Part shown: one piece after another, positions 1 through 7,353 of the stretch
Layout: every line of letters starts with the position of its first letter
How positions within the stretch are numbered: position 1 is the first letter of the stretch
Source: Candidatus Latescibacterota bacterium
Lineage (GTDB): Bacteria; Latescibacterota; UBA2968
DNA: 41,651 nt
Direction: 5' to 3'
Assembly: GCA_021295695.1 (NCBI GenBank)
Contig: JAGWBW010000023.1
Coordinates: forward strand, 4,626 to 46,276
Notes under the pieces: generated by a model
Databases searched by the model: none
Seen by the model: the letters and a program-made list of their open reading frames with translations, nothing else
Told to the model about the DNA's origin: nothing
Made by a program: the position numbers and the translations under genes

Positions 1-114
1 CGCGATTCACATAACAAGATAACCCATTCTGTTAGAAATACAACGCTCTTCCATTAGATTTAATTACAATTTAACAATTTCTGTAACATATAAAACTGAG
101 ATGCGCCCCATTAG

Positions 115-141
115 TTGAACCGGTATAAAGGCTAATGAACG
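115..141 (+). repeat. Left terminal inverted repeat of the IS3-family element
   Basis: Reading inward from TTGAACC, this matches the reverse complement of 1411-1437 at about 19-20 of 27 positions. Two solid blocks match: TTGAACC and AGGCTAAT. Confidence 0.75.
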
Positions 142-163
142 GGGCTGGACATCGCCCCGTTTT
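138..163 (+). terminator. Hairpin with T-tail at the IS left end
   Basis: A perfect 8-bp stem (AACGGGGC at 138-145 pairs with GCCCCGTT at 154-161) has an 8-nt loop and is followed by TTTT. It sits between the inverted repeat and the transposase promoter. This position suits a block on read-in transcription from outside the element, as known in other insertion sequences; the role here is inferred. Confidence 0.6.
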
Positions 164-170
164 ACCCCGC

Positions 171-198
171 TTGACATTGGGTATCAGCGTGGTATTTT
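171..198 (+). promoter_or_regulatory. Transposase promoter
   Basis: TTGACA at 171-176 and TATTTT at 193-198 are separated by 16 bp. The strong ribosome site AGGAGGAG at 208-215 sits 5 nt before the orfA ATG at 221. Confidence 0.7.
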
Positions 199-220
199 CT
201 CACCAACAGGAGGAGATACC

Positions 221-505
221 ATGTCGAAGAGATCCAAGAAGTCCTATTCCGCTAAACTCAAATCTTAGGTCGTGTTAGAAGCACTGACCTCGGATAAAGG
301 GGACGCAGAAGTCGCTCGCGCTTACGATGTGCATCCGGTGAGTCTGTCAAAATGGAAACGTCAGTTTATAGACAGCGGTGCCGAAATTTTCTCTAACAGT
401 GATACGGTCAAAACGTATGAGTCACGTCTTTCTGAGTTGGAACGCCTGCTGGGTCAGAAAGAAGTAGAACTGGCCTTGCTCAAAAATTTTTTAGGCAACC
501 GTTGA
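221..505 (+). pseudogene. IS3-family orfA with amber codon 16
   Basis: OrfA is the DNA-binding subunit that pairs with OrfB to form an IS3-family transposase. The ATG at 221 has the good ribosome site, but codon 16 (266-268) is TAG, probably a mutated CAG since relatives carry Gln or Lys there. Reading could restart at GTG 272. That would give a 77-residue product with the helix-turn-helix region (VARAYDVHPVSLSKWKRQF) and the C-terminal leucine-rich coiled coil intact, but without the basic N-terminus. Restart would have no ribosome site at correct spacing, so output should be low. A natural suppressor tRNA is the other way out. The call as an IS3 OrfA is firm; loss of function is inferred. 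Confidence 0.8.
487..493 (+). other. Probable -1 ribosomal frameshift site, T TTT TTA
   Basis: Read in the orfA frame, the heptamer is T TTT TTA, which fits X XXY YYZ and is the same heptamer used by HIV-1 gag-pol. It is preceded by A AAT TTT (484-490), which also fits the rule. OrfB lies in the -1 frame, and that frame is open from before 481 through 502. A slip here would join OrfA to OrfB ten bases before the OrfA stop. IS3 elements are known to make OrfAB this way, usually on A-rich heptamers. Confidence 0.65.
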
Positions 506-1410
506 GCGTCTCTGATAAAGTCTGTCTGGTCGAAAAGCATAAAGACAGGTATGGTCTGAATACGTGCTGCCGTGCCTTAGGCTTGTCCAAAGGGACCCTT
601 GCCTATCGTCGTGGTCGCGCATCTTGTTCACAAGCAGATGATCAGATCAAGGATGAGATCGTCACCACGATCAGGCATCATCCCGATTATGGGTATCGTC
701 GCATCAAGGAAGATCTTAAAGACCGTGCTGGCATCGTGGTCAATCATAAGCGGTTGCGTAAGATATTGTCAAATTATGAGTTAGACTTACCTCGTCATCT
801 GCCAAAGCGCGGCAAGAATCCGGTATTGAAGCTGATAAGCGAGGTTGGACAAGACGCTAATTTAGTTCAGAAGCGCACCGTTGATCCGCTGTGTGTATTT
901 TGCACCGACTTTACAGAATTGCTCTATTGCCAAGGGCAGAAAAAGGCGTGGTTAATGGCCTTTTTGGACATCTACACCAGATGGATCGCAGGCTTTGGGG
1001 TGGCAAAACATCGCAATCGTGCGCTGGCGATTTATTGTTTGGATCAGTTGCAAAACAACTTGGCCTGTTTGGACAGGAGACTTAAAGACATCCTTATCCA
1101 TCACGACCGTGATTCGGTTTATACCTCATACGACTGGTTACATCGTGTGTTGATTGAAGAAGGTGCAGGTATTTCTTTTGCAATGAACGGAGCAAAAGAT
1201 AATCCGTGGATTGAGTCCTTCTGGGGACGTTTTAAGACGGAAAACAAAACTTTGATTATGCACGCAGACTCTTTGGCAGAACTTATCTGTGTGACAGAGC
1301 GGCAAATGACGTATTACAATCAAGACCGACGGCATTCTGCCTTGAACTATCGTACGCCGCAACAAGTGGTGCAAGCTGTTCATTTGAGAAATATCACGGC
1401 TGATCCTTAG
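502..1410 (+). CDS. IS3-family transposase OrfB (DDE integrase)
   Basis: Catalytic part of the transposase, 302 residues, close to the family norm. The N-terminal third contains the HTH_21-type region (HHPDYGYRRI). The rve integrase domain follows with its acidic triad: Asp in CTDFTEL, Asp in IHHDRDSVYTS and Glu in NPWIESFWGRF. The C-terminus has the usual YYNQDRRHSALNYRTP motif. The TTG at 502 overlaps the OrfA stop by four bases, so OrfB alone would start weakly. The normal product is an OrfAB fusion made by frameshifting. The OrfB frame itself is intact. Confidence 0.88.
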   Translation: MSVSDKVCLVEKHKDRYGLNTCCRALGLSKGTLAYRRGRASCSQADDQIKDEIVTTIRHHPDYGYRRIKEDLKDRAGIVVNHKRLRKILSNYELDLPRHLPKRGKNPVLKLISEVGQDANLVQKRTVDPLCVFCTDFTELLYCQGQKKAWLMAFLDIYTRWIAGFGVAKHRNRALAIYCLDQLQNNLACLDRRLKDILIHHDRDSVYTSYDWLHRVLIEEGAGISFAMNGAKDNPWIESFWGRFKTENKTLIMHADSLAELICVTERQMTYYNQDRRHSALNYRTPQQVVQAVHLRNITADP

Positions 1411-1437
1411 CGTGAATTAGCCTCCTAACTGGTTCAA
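1411..1437 (-). repeat. Right terminal inverted repeat of the IS3-family element
   Basis: Its reverse complement starts TTGAACC and contains AGGCTAAT, like the left end. It begins directly after the orfB stop codon. Confidence 0.75.
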
Positions 1438-1492
1438 ATTTTGGGTCACAGATCCAAATTCAAAATATGGTCTGTGTGTACGCCACAAAGTT

Positions 1493-1522
1493 TTGCATAC
1501 ATAATGCATCACTAAGTATAAA
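1493..1522 (+). promoter_or_regulatory. Promoter of the truncated exported-protein gene
   Basis: TTGCAT (1493-1498) and TATAAA (1517-1522) are 18 bp apart. A consensus AGGAGG ribosome site follows at 1529-1534, before the ATG at 1540. Confidence 0.5.
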
Positions 1523-1539
1523 TCCATCAGGAGGAACTT

Positions 1540-1726
1540 ATGAAAAAACTATGTGGCTTTTTGCTTGCAGGAATTTTGCTGGCCGCCCCCGCAACCGCTC
1601 AGATGTCGGTCAGTGTGACTCTGGATAGGCTGGGAGCCGATGACAGAATTGTGGCCCAGCCGGGTATTGAGGTGGGATTCGGTGAAACGGGTTTGTCATT
1701 AGGCGCGTGGGGGTCGTGGTTTGTGC
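1540..1726 (+). pseudogene. Exported, probably outer-membrane protein, truncated by an IS
   Basis: The start is clear: AGGAGG five bases before ATG 1540. Residues 1-20 form a typical signal peptide (Lys-Lys, a hydrophobic stretch, then Ala-Thr-Ala-Gln as the probable cleavage site). The roughly 40 residues after it alternate polar and apolar residues (VGFGETGLSLGAWGSW), as in a beta-barrel strand of an outer-membrane protein. Gene-specific sequence ends near 1726, where an IS end begins. The frame runs into the IS and stops at 1854, so any product has a nonsense tail. The rest of the gene is not on the other side of the IS, which points to a deletion or rearrangement. The family is not identified. 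Confidence 0.6.
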
Positions 1727-2621
1727 ATAAATCACTCCCACACGGCCTTGATGTGTGCAATGGCTCGTATAGGCGTTCGCCAAACGCTATTCATAATCAT
1801 CGCCAATTGCAGTGTAAAGACGGCCAAAGTCAGATATGTCCGCACATTTTCTAAACACTTCAAGGCGATCTGTTTGTGATTATCCGTTGTATCAATCAGC
1901 TTGGCAATCAGATCGAAGATCGGTTCAATCGCTGTTCTACGCAGTCGGATAAGGTCTTGATTTTCTGTCTGTTGTAGGAAGCGGTGATAATTTTTAGCAT
2001 AGCGTCCCTTGCCCCATTTGATCGCCGGAGTGAGTAAGACGATGCCTGCTTTCGCCCACTGTCTGATTCGCATCGCTTTGGTATAGGCGTCATCAGCGAC
2101 AACGCTGTATGGGTCTAACTGCTTGAAAATGTGGGCTTCTTTTTCGCCTAAGATTTGGCTTTCAGAAACCGATGCCGTGTCAACCCTTACCAGTCTTGGA
2201 AAGCCATTTTCTGTGCAGGTGACATGCAAGCCATACCCATAGACCCAGCCGTGATAGGCACTTTTACTCCAAGTGGCATCTTGATCAAGGTTGCGTAGCT
2301 TGTCCGGGATATGATCTCTTTTGCGATCCTTCTGATGCCAGACAGGTCCTTTTGCTTTGAACAGACTTTTATCCTCAAAGAGTTCTTTGCTTCTAAAGTC
2401 TTCTTCTAAATCCTGTGCAAAGCTGCCTACGAAAGCAATAAAATCTTGAAGCGTATGATATAGAGCTTTATACCGTCGTGAAATGGTTGTGCGATGTGGC
2501 AAACGCTTAAAATTCAGATGTTTGTAATGTTCAGGATGATTCTCTAACCAGCGATGTTGTGCACTAAATTCTGTGATGTGGCGCATTTGCATCCACAGGA
2601 AGAAGATCAGAAAGGATTTAT
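1727..2621 (-). mobile_element. Small one-gene insertion sequence (IS4/IS5-like)
   Basis: About 0.9 kb element holding a single DDE transposase on the minus strand. Both edges carry ATAAATC reading inward (1727-1733, and the complement of 2615-2621), and the host genes break exactly there. Left of it is the exported-protein gene; right of it is an AAA-ATPase gene fragment. The two sides are unrelated, so the element sits at a rearrangement joint and does not interrupt a single gene. Exact ends are uncertain by several bases. Confidence 0.65.
1732..2592 (-). CDS. DDE transposase (IS4/IS5-like)
   Basis: Single-frame transposase of 286 residues that cuts and joins the ends of the surrounding element. 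The likely catalytic residues are Asp in DQDATWSKS (about residue 105), Asp in VVADDAYTK (about 165) and Glu in TAIEPIFDLIAKL (about 225), spaced as in DDE_Tnp_1-type enzymes. The frame is open upstream of ATG 2592 to the element end, without a better start. The stop codon lies within the left inverted repeat, as is common in compact elements. The frame is intact, so activity is possible. The exact IS family is uncertain. Confidence 0.75.
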   Translation of the reverse strand: MQMRHITEFSAQHRWLENHPEHYKHLNFKRLPHRTTISRRYKALYHTLQDFIAFVGSFAQDLEEDFRSKELFEDKSLFKAKGPVWHQKDRKRDHIPDKLRNLDQDATWSKSAYHGWVYGYGLHVTCTENGFPRLVRVDTASVSESQILGEKEAHIFKQLDPYSVVADDAYTKAMRIRQWAKAGIVLLTPAIKWGKGRYAKNYHRFLQQTENQDLIRLRRTAIEPIFDLIAKLIDTTDNHKQIALKCLENVRTYLTLAVFTLQLAMIMNSVWRTPIRAIAHIKAVWE

Positions 2622-2995
2622 CCTTTCCTGGACGCGCTGGCGGTGCCCGAAGTCGCCCGGGCCAATCGCGACTTTTTGCACAGCCTGTACGCCACCACTA
2701 AAGACTGCGACGCACACATTCACTTCACTTTCCTCACGGGCGTCAGCCAATTTTCCAAAGCGAGTATCTTCTCTGGCCTCAACAATTTGACCAATATCAC
2801 GCTGGATGCGCGCTATTCATCTATATGCGGCTACACCGAGGAGGACCTCGACACGGTATTTGCGCCAGAACTGCCGGGTCTGGACAGAGATGAGATCCGC
2901 GACTGGTACAACGGCTATAGTTGGCGGGGACAGGAGAAGGTCTATAACCCCTTCGACATCCTCTTGCTGTCTGGTTCGAGACAGCTCTTGCATGA
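2622..2995 (+). pseudogene. Remnant of an AAA-ATPase / PD-(D/E)XK protein, internally deleted
   Basis: This is the middle of a gene of the PF09820 AAA-ATPase-like / PF08011 nuclease family. It starts right at the IS edge with LDALAVPEVARANRDFL and runs through LTGVSQFSK, LDARYSSICGYTEEDLDTV and WYNGYSW to PFDILLL near 2968. The sequence then jumps to GGTTCGAGACAGCTCTTGCA and TGA at 2993. That is the extreme 3' end of the same gene family, as seen in the copy ending at 30220, but in a shifted frame. About 750 bp encoding the C-terminal half is missing. The 5' half was lost at the IS. Nothing functional can be made. Confidence 0.8.
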
Positions 2996-3015
2996 GGAGT
3001 ACAAACCCGAAGGCT

Positions 3016-3180
3016 CTACCCGAGCGGTCGCGCATTGAATACTTCTCTCAAATAGAGAACGACCCATCCGATAGCTGTCACCGCTATTGCAACGCCCACG
3101 GCAATCAGACACAGCAGCCATCCCGGAGTTCGGGTATCTGGATCGTGGTAGGGGTTTCGTCGGGGATCGTCCCAGCGCAT
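3016..3180 (-). CDS. Small single-span membrane protein
   Basis: A 54-residue frame from ATG 3180. The N-terminus is charged and proline-rich (MRWDDPRRNPYHDPDTRTPG), followed by one strongly hydrophobic segment (residues 21-43, WLLCLIAVGVAIAVTAIGW and on) and a short basic tail. A weak AGGA lies about ten bases before the start. The layout resembles the small membrane protein at 3682-3837. Family unknown. It lies downstream of the VOC gene on the same strand and could be read with it. Confidence 0.45.
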   Translation of the reverse strand: MRWDDPRRNPYHDPDTRTPGWLLCLIAVGVAIAVTAIGWVVLYLREVFNARPLG

Positions 3181-3207
3181 GGTAGAGTCCTGAGTTGTAT
3201 CAGCAAT

Positions 3208-3648
3208 TTATTGATTTAAATCTTCTGAAAATTCAGTGCCTTCTGGTACATCTGTATCGCTTTCAAAGCAGATACTAAATCCATCCGGGTCGTTCAATGT
3301 AACAACCCACATTCCGTTTCCCACAAAGGGATTCGATACCTCGATACCGCGATTCTTGATTCTGCGATAGATCGTCAGGGCATCTTCGCACATGAATACA
3401 ATCGAGACGCCTTCGCCCACTTTTCCTTCGGGTACCCACGAATCGCGTCCTTCCTTGCGGAATTCCTGCAACATCAGTGCGGCGTCCCCGCATTGGAGCC
3501 AGCACCAGCGAAGTTTCCCATCTGGTTCCCATTTATGGATCATTTCAAATCCGAGACCATCGACATAGAAGCGAACAGACGCGTTGATGTTTGATACCGA
3601 AAAAAACGGGACTGCCTGTTTGACATTTGGTTTTGCCTCAGCGGTCAT
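3208..3648 (-). CDS. VOC (glyoxalase/bleomycin-resistance fold) protein
   Basis: A 146-residue single-module VOC protein, the normal size for this family. The two beta-alpha-beta-beta-beta units are visible: FFSVSNINASVRFYVDGLGF at residues 15-34 and a second half ending VTLNDPDGFSICFES. In the family such proteins bind a metal and act as lyases, dioxygenases or antibiotic-binding proteins. The substrate cannot be read from sequence. The start at 3648 has AAGGAGC seven bases upstream. It is followed on the same strand by the small membrane protein at 3016-3180. Confidence 0.8.
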   Translation of the reverse strand: MTAEAKPNVKQAVPFFSVSNINASVRFYVDGLGFEMIHKWEPDGKLRWCWLQCGDAALMLQEFRKEGRDSWVPEGKVGEGVSIVFMCEDALTIYRRIKNRGIEVSNPFVGNGMWVVTLNDPDGFSICFESDTDVPEGTEFSEDLNQ

Positions 3649-3681
3649 TATTTGCTCCTTATGCTTTCGGGGTTTTGCTCT

Positions 3682-3837
3682 TTATTGGAAAATATAGAAT
3701 TCCGCAATGACAGGATCAATGCCGCGCACATAGAGCAATAAAATTATTGCGAAAATAATAAAGATAGCGACGCAGAGGAGAACAAACCCATTTTTTTGAT
3801 ACCATTTGGGGCGGGGTGGGATGTTGGGATCGCTCAT
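3682..3837 (-). CDS. Small single-span membrane protein coupled to rdgB
   Basis: A 51-residue frame with a proline-rich N-terminus (MSDPNIPPRPKWYQK), one long transmembrane segment (about residues 17-36, rich in Ile, Leu and Phe) and a short C-terminal tail. Its ATG overlaps the rdgB stop codon (ATGA at 3834-3837), so translation is probably coupled to rdgB. It is the last gene of the smpB-rph-rdgB run. No family recognised. The hydrophobic profile and the overlap argue that it is real. Confidence 0.55.
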   Translation of the reverse strand: MSDPNIPPRPKWYQKNGFVLLCVAIFIIFAIILLLYVRGIDPVIAEFYIFQ

Positions 3838-4439
3838 GGCGTGGACGCGCTGAAAAGGTTGAGGATGAGGGGCAAGATGGCACGCAAAGCCTGTCCCCGA
3901 TGGCTGAGGCGATTTTTTTCGTCAGAAGATAGCTCGGCGGAAGTGGCGTTGTGGGTGGGAACGTAAAAGAGCGGATCGTAACCAAAGCCATTCGCGCCCC
4001 GGGGTGTTGTGAGGATGCGGCCATCCCATATAGCCTCGGCGGTTTGTACGCGGCCATCAGGTGAGGCGAGAGCCATTGCGCAGCAGAAGTGCGCGGTGCG
4101 CTGGCTTTCGGGAATGTCGCGCAGGTTTTTGATGAGTTTGTCGTTATTTGCTTCATCTGTTGCATTTTCCCCGGCGTAACGCGCGGAATATATGCCGGGC
4201 GCTCCGTTTAAGGCGTCAACCACAAGGCCAGAGTCATCGGCCAAAGCAGGCAAGCCCGTGTATTTCGCAATTTCACGGGCTTTTTTTATGGCATTGGCTT
4301 CAAAGGTTTCGCCGTCTTCGATCACTTCGGGTGCGTTGGGAAATGCATCGAGCGATAGTACCTGAATATCAGAGCTGAGCATATCCTGAATTTCCCTGCG
4401 CTTGCCTTGATTGCGTGTGGCGAGTATGAGGGTAGGCAT
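3834..4439 (-). CDS. rdgB: XTP/dITP diphosphatase
   Basis: Cleaves non-canonical purine nucleotides such as XTP and dITP to the monophosphate, keeping them out of DNA. The frame from ATG 4439 gives 201 residues, the usual size. The nucleotide-binding N-terminus LILATRNQGKRREI (residues 4-17) is clear, as are the metal-site motif ALADDSGLVVDAL, GAPGIYSARYAGE, and GANGFGYDPLFYVP near the C-terminus. The open frame extends far upstream of 4439, but the family start is MPTLIL. It lies 11 bp after rph, a common pairing in bacteria. Confidence 0.95.
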   Translation of the reverse strand: MPTLILATRNQGKRREIQDMLSSDIQVLSLDAFPNAPEVIEDGETFEANAIKKAREIAKYTGLPALADDSGLVVDALNGAPGIYSARYAGENATDEANNDKLIKNLRDIPESQRTAHFCCAMALASPDGRVQTAEAIWDGRILTTPRGANGFGYDPLFYVPTHNATSAELSSDEKNRLSHRGQALRAILPLILNLFSASTP

Positions 4440-4450
4440 AGGTGTGACTA

Positions 4451-5167
4451 CTATTGTCCCAATACATCTTGTTGGAGTTGAGTGATTTCGGAGATGCCCT
4501 TTTGGGCGAGGGCGATCAGGTGTTGCATCTGGTCGAGTGTGAATGGTTTTCCTTCGGCTGTGCCCTGTACCTCGACAAAGTCGCCTTGACCGGTCATGAC
4601 GATATTCATATCCACTTCGGCGGTTGCATCTTCGGCATAACACAAATCGAGCATGGGCGTATTGCCAATGATGCCCACGCTGACAGCGGCGACGGAATCG
4701 CCAAGAGGATTTTCTGTAATACTGCCTTTATTTTTCAGCTTGTTAATCGCATCTATGACTGCAACATAAGCCCCCGAAATTGAGGCTGTGCGGGTACCGC
4801 CATCGGCCTGTAACACATCGCAGTCGATCCAGAGGGTGCGCGAGCCGAGTTTTTTGAGGTCGATTACGGCGCGCAATGCGCGACCAATAAGGCGTTGGAT
4901 TTCCTGGGTTCGCCCCTTAGTACCGCGCGTTTCGCGCTCGCTGCGCGTGTGGGTTGAACGGGGCAACATGGCGTATTCCGCCGTGATCCAGCCCGTGTTT
5001 TTACCCACGAGAAAATGGGGTACGCGATTTTCAACACTCGCTGTGCATATAACGTGTGTGTCACCCATTTTGATCAGTGCCGATCCCTCGGCGTGTTTCA
5101 TAAATCCGCGTTCAATACTCGCGGGACGCAATTGATCTGGGTGGCGTCCATCTATGCGCTGGTTCAT
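4451..5167 (-). CDS. rph: Ribonuclease PH
   Basis: Phosphorolytic 3' exoribonuclease that trims tRNA 3' ends. The 238 residues match the normal length, and the start [19 protein letters not shown] is the family signature. [17 protein letters not shown] and [19 protein letters not shown], which contribute to the phosphate and RNA site, are all present. It sits between the DnaC-like gene and rdgB, with 15 bp and 11 bp gaps, in a minus-strand operon. Confidence 0.96.
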   Translation of the reverse strand: MNQRIDGRHPDQLRPASIERGFMKHAEGSALIKMGDTHVICTASVENRVPHFLVGKNTGWITAEYAMLPRSTHTRSERETRGTKGRTQEIQRLIGRALRAVIDLKKLGSRTLWIDCDVLQADGGTRTASISGAYVAVIDAINKLKNKGSITENPLGDSVAAVSVGIIGNTPMLDLCYAEDATAEVDMNIVMTGQGDFVEVQGTAEGKPFTLDQMQHLIALAQKGISEITQLQQDVLGQ

Positions 5168-5182
5168 AAATGCTCCTCGTTG

Positions 5183-6037
5183 TTATCGCGGATCGATCCA
5201 TTTCTCTTCGGGGTTGCCCAATTCGCGGAAGTCTTGCCCTGTGACGTGAATGATATGACACATTTCGAGAAAACGAGAATAGATGCGCCCCTGTGCGAGG
5301 TCTTTCAATTCATCGGCTTTCTGATTTGTAGTCACAAATGTCAGGCGTCGATGGGCATATCGGGCGTCAATGAGGTTGTAGATGATTTCTAATTCCCATT
5401 CGGTATTGCGCTGCACGCCAAAGTCGTCGATGACGAGATAGGGAACATTGCTCAGTACGTCAATCATGGGCATGGCCTGCCCATGTGTATCACTGCTTTC
5501 GTCAAATGTGTGTCTGAGTTCCTGGAAGCTCTTTGAGAGTGAGATGAATTTGCCGGGTTTCACAAATCGAAAAATGAGTTCGTTGAGCAAGATATAGGCA
5601 AAATAGGTTTTTCCTCGACCTGGCTCACCCCACAAATAGAAGCCTTTAATTGAGGCTTTATTGCCGTAAATATTATCGACTAAGGTGCTGAAATAGGACT
5701 TGAGGAGTGTCGCGCCCTGGATGATCTGCCCATTATCGTGCTGCACTTTAAAGTCCTCTAAGAACTTAAAGCGAAAAGGCGCAGGTATGCCCGATTTACG
5801 AATGTATTTGTCAATGTGGATTACCTTCATCCGAAAGGGATAACATGGGCACCAGCTGGGTTCGCCGCTCTTTGTATTCAGGATCATAAAAGGCGACGTA
5901 CCGCCGCATCGACAGTGTTCGAGGACTTCTGAAGAGAGTTTGATTTTGCCGTGAAGCCCCGCTTCGACATGGGGGTCGTAGTCGTAGCCGAGATCATTGG
6001 GGGGGAGGTCAATTGCTGTTGTTTGTCGAGATGTGAT
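5183..6037 (-). CDS. DnaC/DnaI-like AAA+ ATPase with N-terminal zinc motif, start codon unclear
   Basis: The AAA+ core resembles helicase loaders (DnaC, DnaI, IstB): Walker A in YLWGEPGRGKTYFAY, Walker B in VPYLVIDDFG, and the sensor region RLTFVTTNQK. The first ATG is at 5887. However, the same frame stays open for 51 codons upstream to the smpB stop codon at 6041-6043 and encodes what looks like real protein, including a zinc motif CxC (HCRCGG) that pairs with CPCYP just after 5887. None of those 51 codons is ATG, GTG or TTG. The smpB-end GGAGG at 6044-6048 lies 6 nt before an ATC codon at 6035-6037, which I use as a tentative start. Alternatives are start at 5887, readthrough of the smpB stop, or a sequence error. 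The ATPase call is strong; the 5' end is unresolved. Confidence 0.75.
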   Translation of the reverse strand: MTSRQTTAIDLPPNDLGYDYDPHVEAGLHGKIKLSSEVLEHCRCGGTSPFMILNTKSGEPSWCPCYPFRMKVIHIDKYIRKSGIPAPFRFKFLEDFKVQHDNGQIIQGATLLKSYFSTLVDNIYGNKASIKGFYLWGEPGRGKTYFAYILLNELIFRFVKPGKFISLSKSFQELRHTFDESSDTHGQAMPMIDVLSNVPYLVIDDFGVQRNTEWELEIIYNLIDARYAHRRLTFVTTNQKADELKDLAQGRIYSRFLEMCHIIHVTGQDFRELGNPEEKWIDPR

Positions 6038-6040
6038 GAT

Positions 6041-6511
6041 TTACCTCCCATTGCGGGTGCGTGTCTTCAGTGCTTGTTCGACTTCGCGTTGGGCATCTCG
6101 GAGGGCAATATCGCGCCGCTTGTCAAATTGTTTTTTGCCGCGTGCCACGCCGAGTTCGACTTTGGCTTTGCCGCGTTTGAAATAGAGTTTGAGGGGAATT
6201 AATGTGTGGCCTCTTTCGTTGATATATCCCCTCAGGCGATTGATTTCATGGCGATGGAGCAGCAATTTGCGTTTGCGCTCGGTGTCGTGGTTAAACTGGT
6301 TGCCCTGTGCATATTCGCTGATATGCGTGTTGTGCAAATAGGCTTCTCCGTCTTCAATACGCGCGTAGCCATCTTTCAAATTGGCCCGGCCTTCGCGCAG
6401 AGCTTTGACTTCTGTGCCTCGCAATTGCAAGCCAGCTTCATAAGTGCTGAGGATGTGATAGTCGCGCCGTGCTTTTCGGTTTTGTGCGATAATTTTGATG
6501 TTGTCTGGCAT
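6041..6511 (-). CDS. smpB: SsrA (tmRNA)-binding protein
   Basis: Brings tmRNA to stalled ribosomes for trans-translation. 156 residues, the normal length, with the family core [29 protein letters not shown] and the basic C-terminal tail ([19 protein letters not shown]). The frame has an upstream ATG at 6526, but ATG 6511 is preferred because GGAGGT lies six bases before it and the family begins there. The stop codon is followed in the same frame by the DnaC-like gene. Confidence 0.96.
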   Translation of the reverse strand: MPDNIKIIAQNRKARRDYHILSTYEAGLQLRGTEVKALREGRANLKDGYARIEDGEAYLHNTHISEYAQGNQFNHDTERKRKLLLHRHEINRLRGYINERGHTLIPLKLYFKRGKAKVELGVARGKKQFDKRRDIALRDAQREVEQALKTRTRNGR

Positions 6512-6522
6512 TAGACCTCCGC

Positions 6523-7353
6523 TCATATATCAGGCTGAAGGATGTGCATGAGATTTTCGAGTTTTTTTGCGCGGTTTGGGTCGTCAAGGTTTAGATATGT
6601 ATATCTGAGGTTGTTCATCATGCGAAAGAGCGTGAAGCTGTTGCTGGCTTCGGCAAAAAGATCGTCAGGAATTTCTTCACCAATGAGATCGATGCATTCA
6701 TTTGCCGTGAGGATCTGCCCTCGATTATGCGGGTCAATATAAATATGTTGATCGCTTTGGATGTATTTGACGATGTAGTGCTTGGGTAAGGCAACGCCTG
6801 AGATAGGCAATTCCAGACGTTGTGCGAGAATGAGATAGACCGCAGAGAGCGTGATTGGCCAGCCGCGCCTGCGATCGAGTACGCGGTTGAAATACGTGTC
6901 GTCGGGATCATGGCGGGTAGATGCGTGAAACCCTTGCTCGTCAAAGAGATAATGATTGAGTGTGCGAATGATGCGAATGGGATGATCGTCGGGAGCAATC
7001 CTGGGCGCGAGTTCAAAGGCCATGTATCCCAGGCGCGTTTTGTAAGTACTTTCATCGAGGTCGGGATATCCGAATCGCGCCAGTGTAAAGACGCCTTCTT
7101 CGAGGGCAATATCGCCGTGTTGATCGCGGGTCAGATTGCGAAACCGCATGTCGAGAGACGGTTCTCTAAATCGCCTGAGTACGCGGCTGACTTCTCGGTG
7201 TGCACGTGAGTCTTCGGCGCAGGCACTGTGGATTTCGCGTGTGGCCTTCTCGCCCAAATCATACAGTTTTTGGCGCATGCGATCTGCAATGCCGGGCGTG
7301 GCGTCCGATAGAAGCGATACAATGGCGCGGATTTGTTCGGGATGGAGTTTCAT
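6523..7353 (-). CDS. SirB1-family transglutaminase-like protein
   Basis: 276 residues with the Transglut_core2 (SirB1) fold. The conserved stretch is [20 protein letters not shown], followed by [11 protein letters not shown] and [11 protein letters not shown]. Proteins of this group are transglutaminase-like but generally lack the catalytic Cys; here too I see no Cys at the active-site position, so an enzymatic role is unlikely. The N-terminal 100 residues are helical and charged. It overlaps the mnmG stop by four bases (ATGA), so it is translationally coupled to mnmG. The cellular role is unknown. Confidence 0.8.
   Translation of the reverse strand: MKLHPEQIRAIVSLLSDATPGIADRMRQKLYDLGEKATREIHSACAEDSRAHREVSRVLRRFREPSLDMRFRNLTRDQHGDIALEEGVFTLARFGYPDLDESTYKTRLGYMAFELAPRIAPDDHPIRIIRTLNHYLFDEQGFHASTRHDPDDTYFNRVLDRRRGWPITLSAVYLILAQRLELPISGVALPKHYIVKYIQSDQHIYIDPHNRGQILTANECIDLIGEEIPDDLFAEASNSFTLFRMMNNLRYTYLNLDDPNRAKKLENLMHILQPDI

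Larger units (their letters stand above)
116..1436 (+). mobile_element. IS3-family insertion sequence, probably impaired
   Basis: About 1.32 kb element with imperfect terminal inverted repeats beginning TGAACC and ending GGTTCA. It carries two overlapping reading frames in the IS3 layout: a short helix-turn-helix orfA and an orfB with an rve-type DDE integrase domain in the -1 frame. A hairpin lies just inside the left end, followed by a good promoter and ribosome site. OrfA has an in-frame amber codon, so the element is probably inactive or weakly active. I see no clear target duplication at the edges (AGT on the left, AAT on the right). The IS3 subgroup cannot be assigned by eye. Confidence 0.85.

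Noticed and set aside
110-1440. Target-site duplication of the IS3-family element
   Set aside because: The three bases next to the ends differ (AGT and AAT), so no duplication can be claimed.
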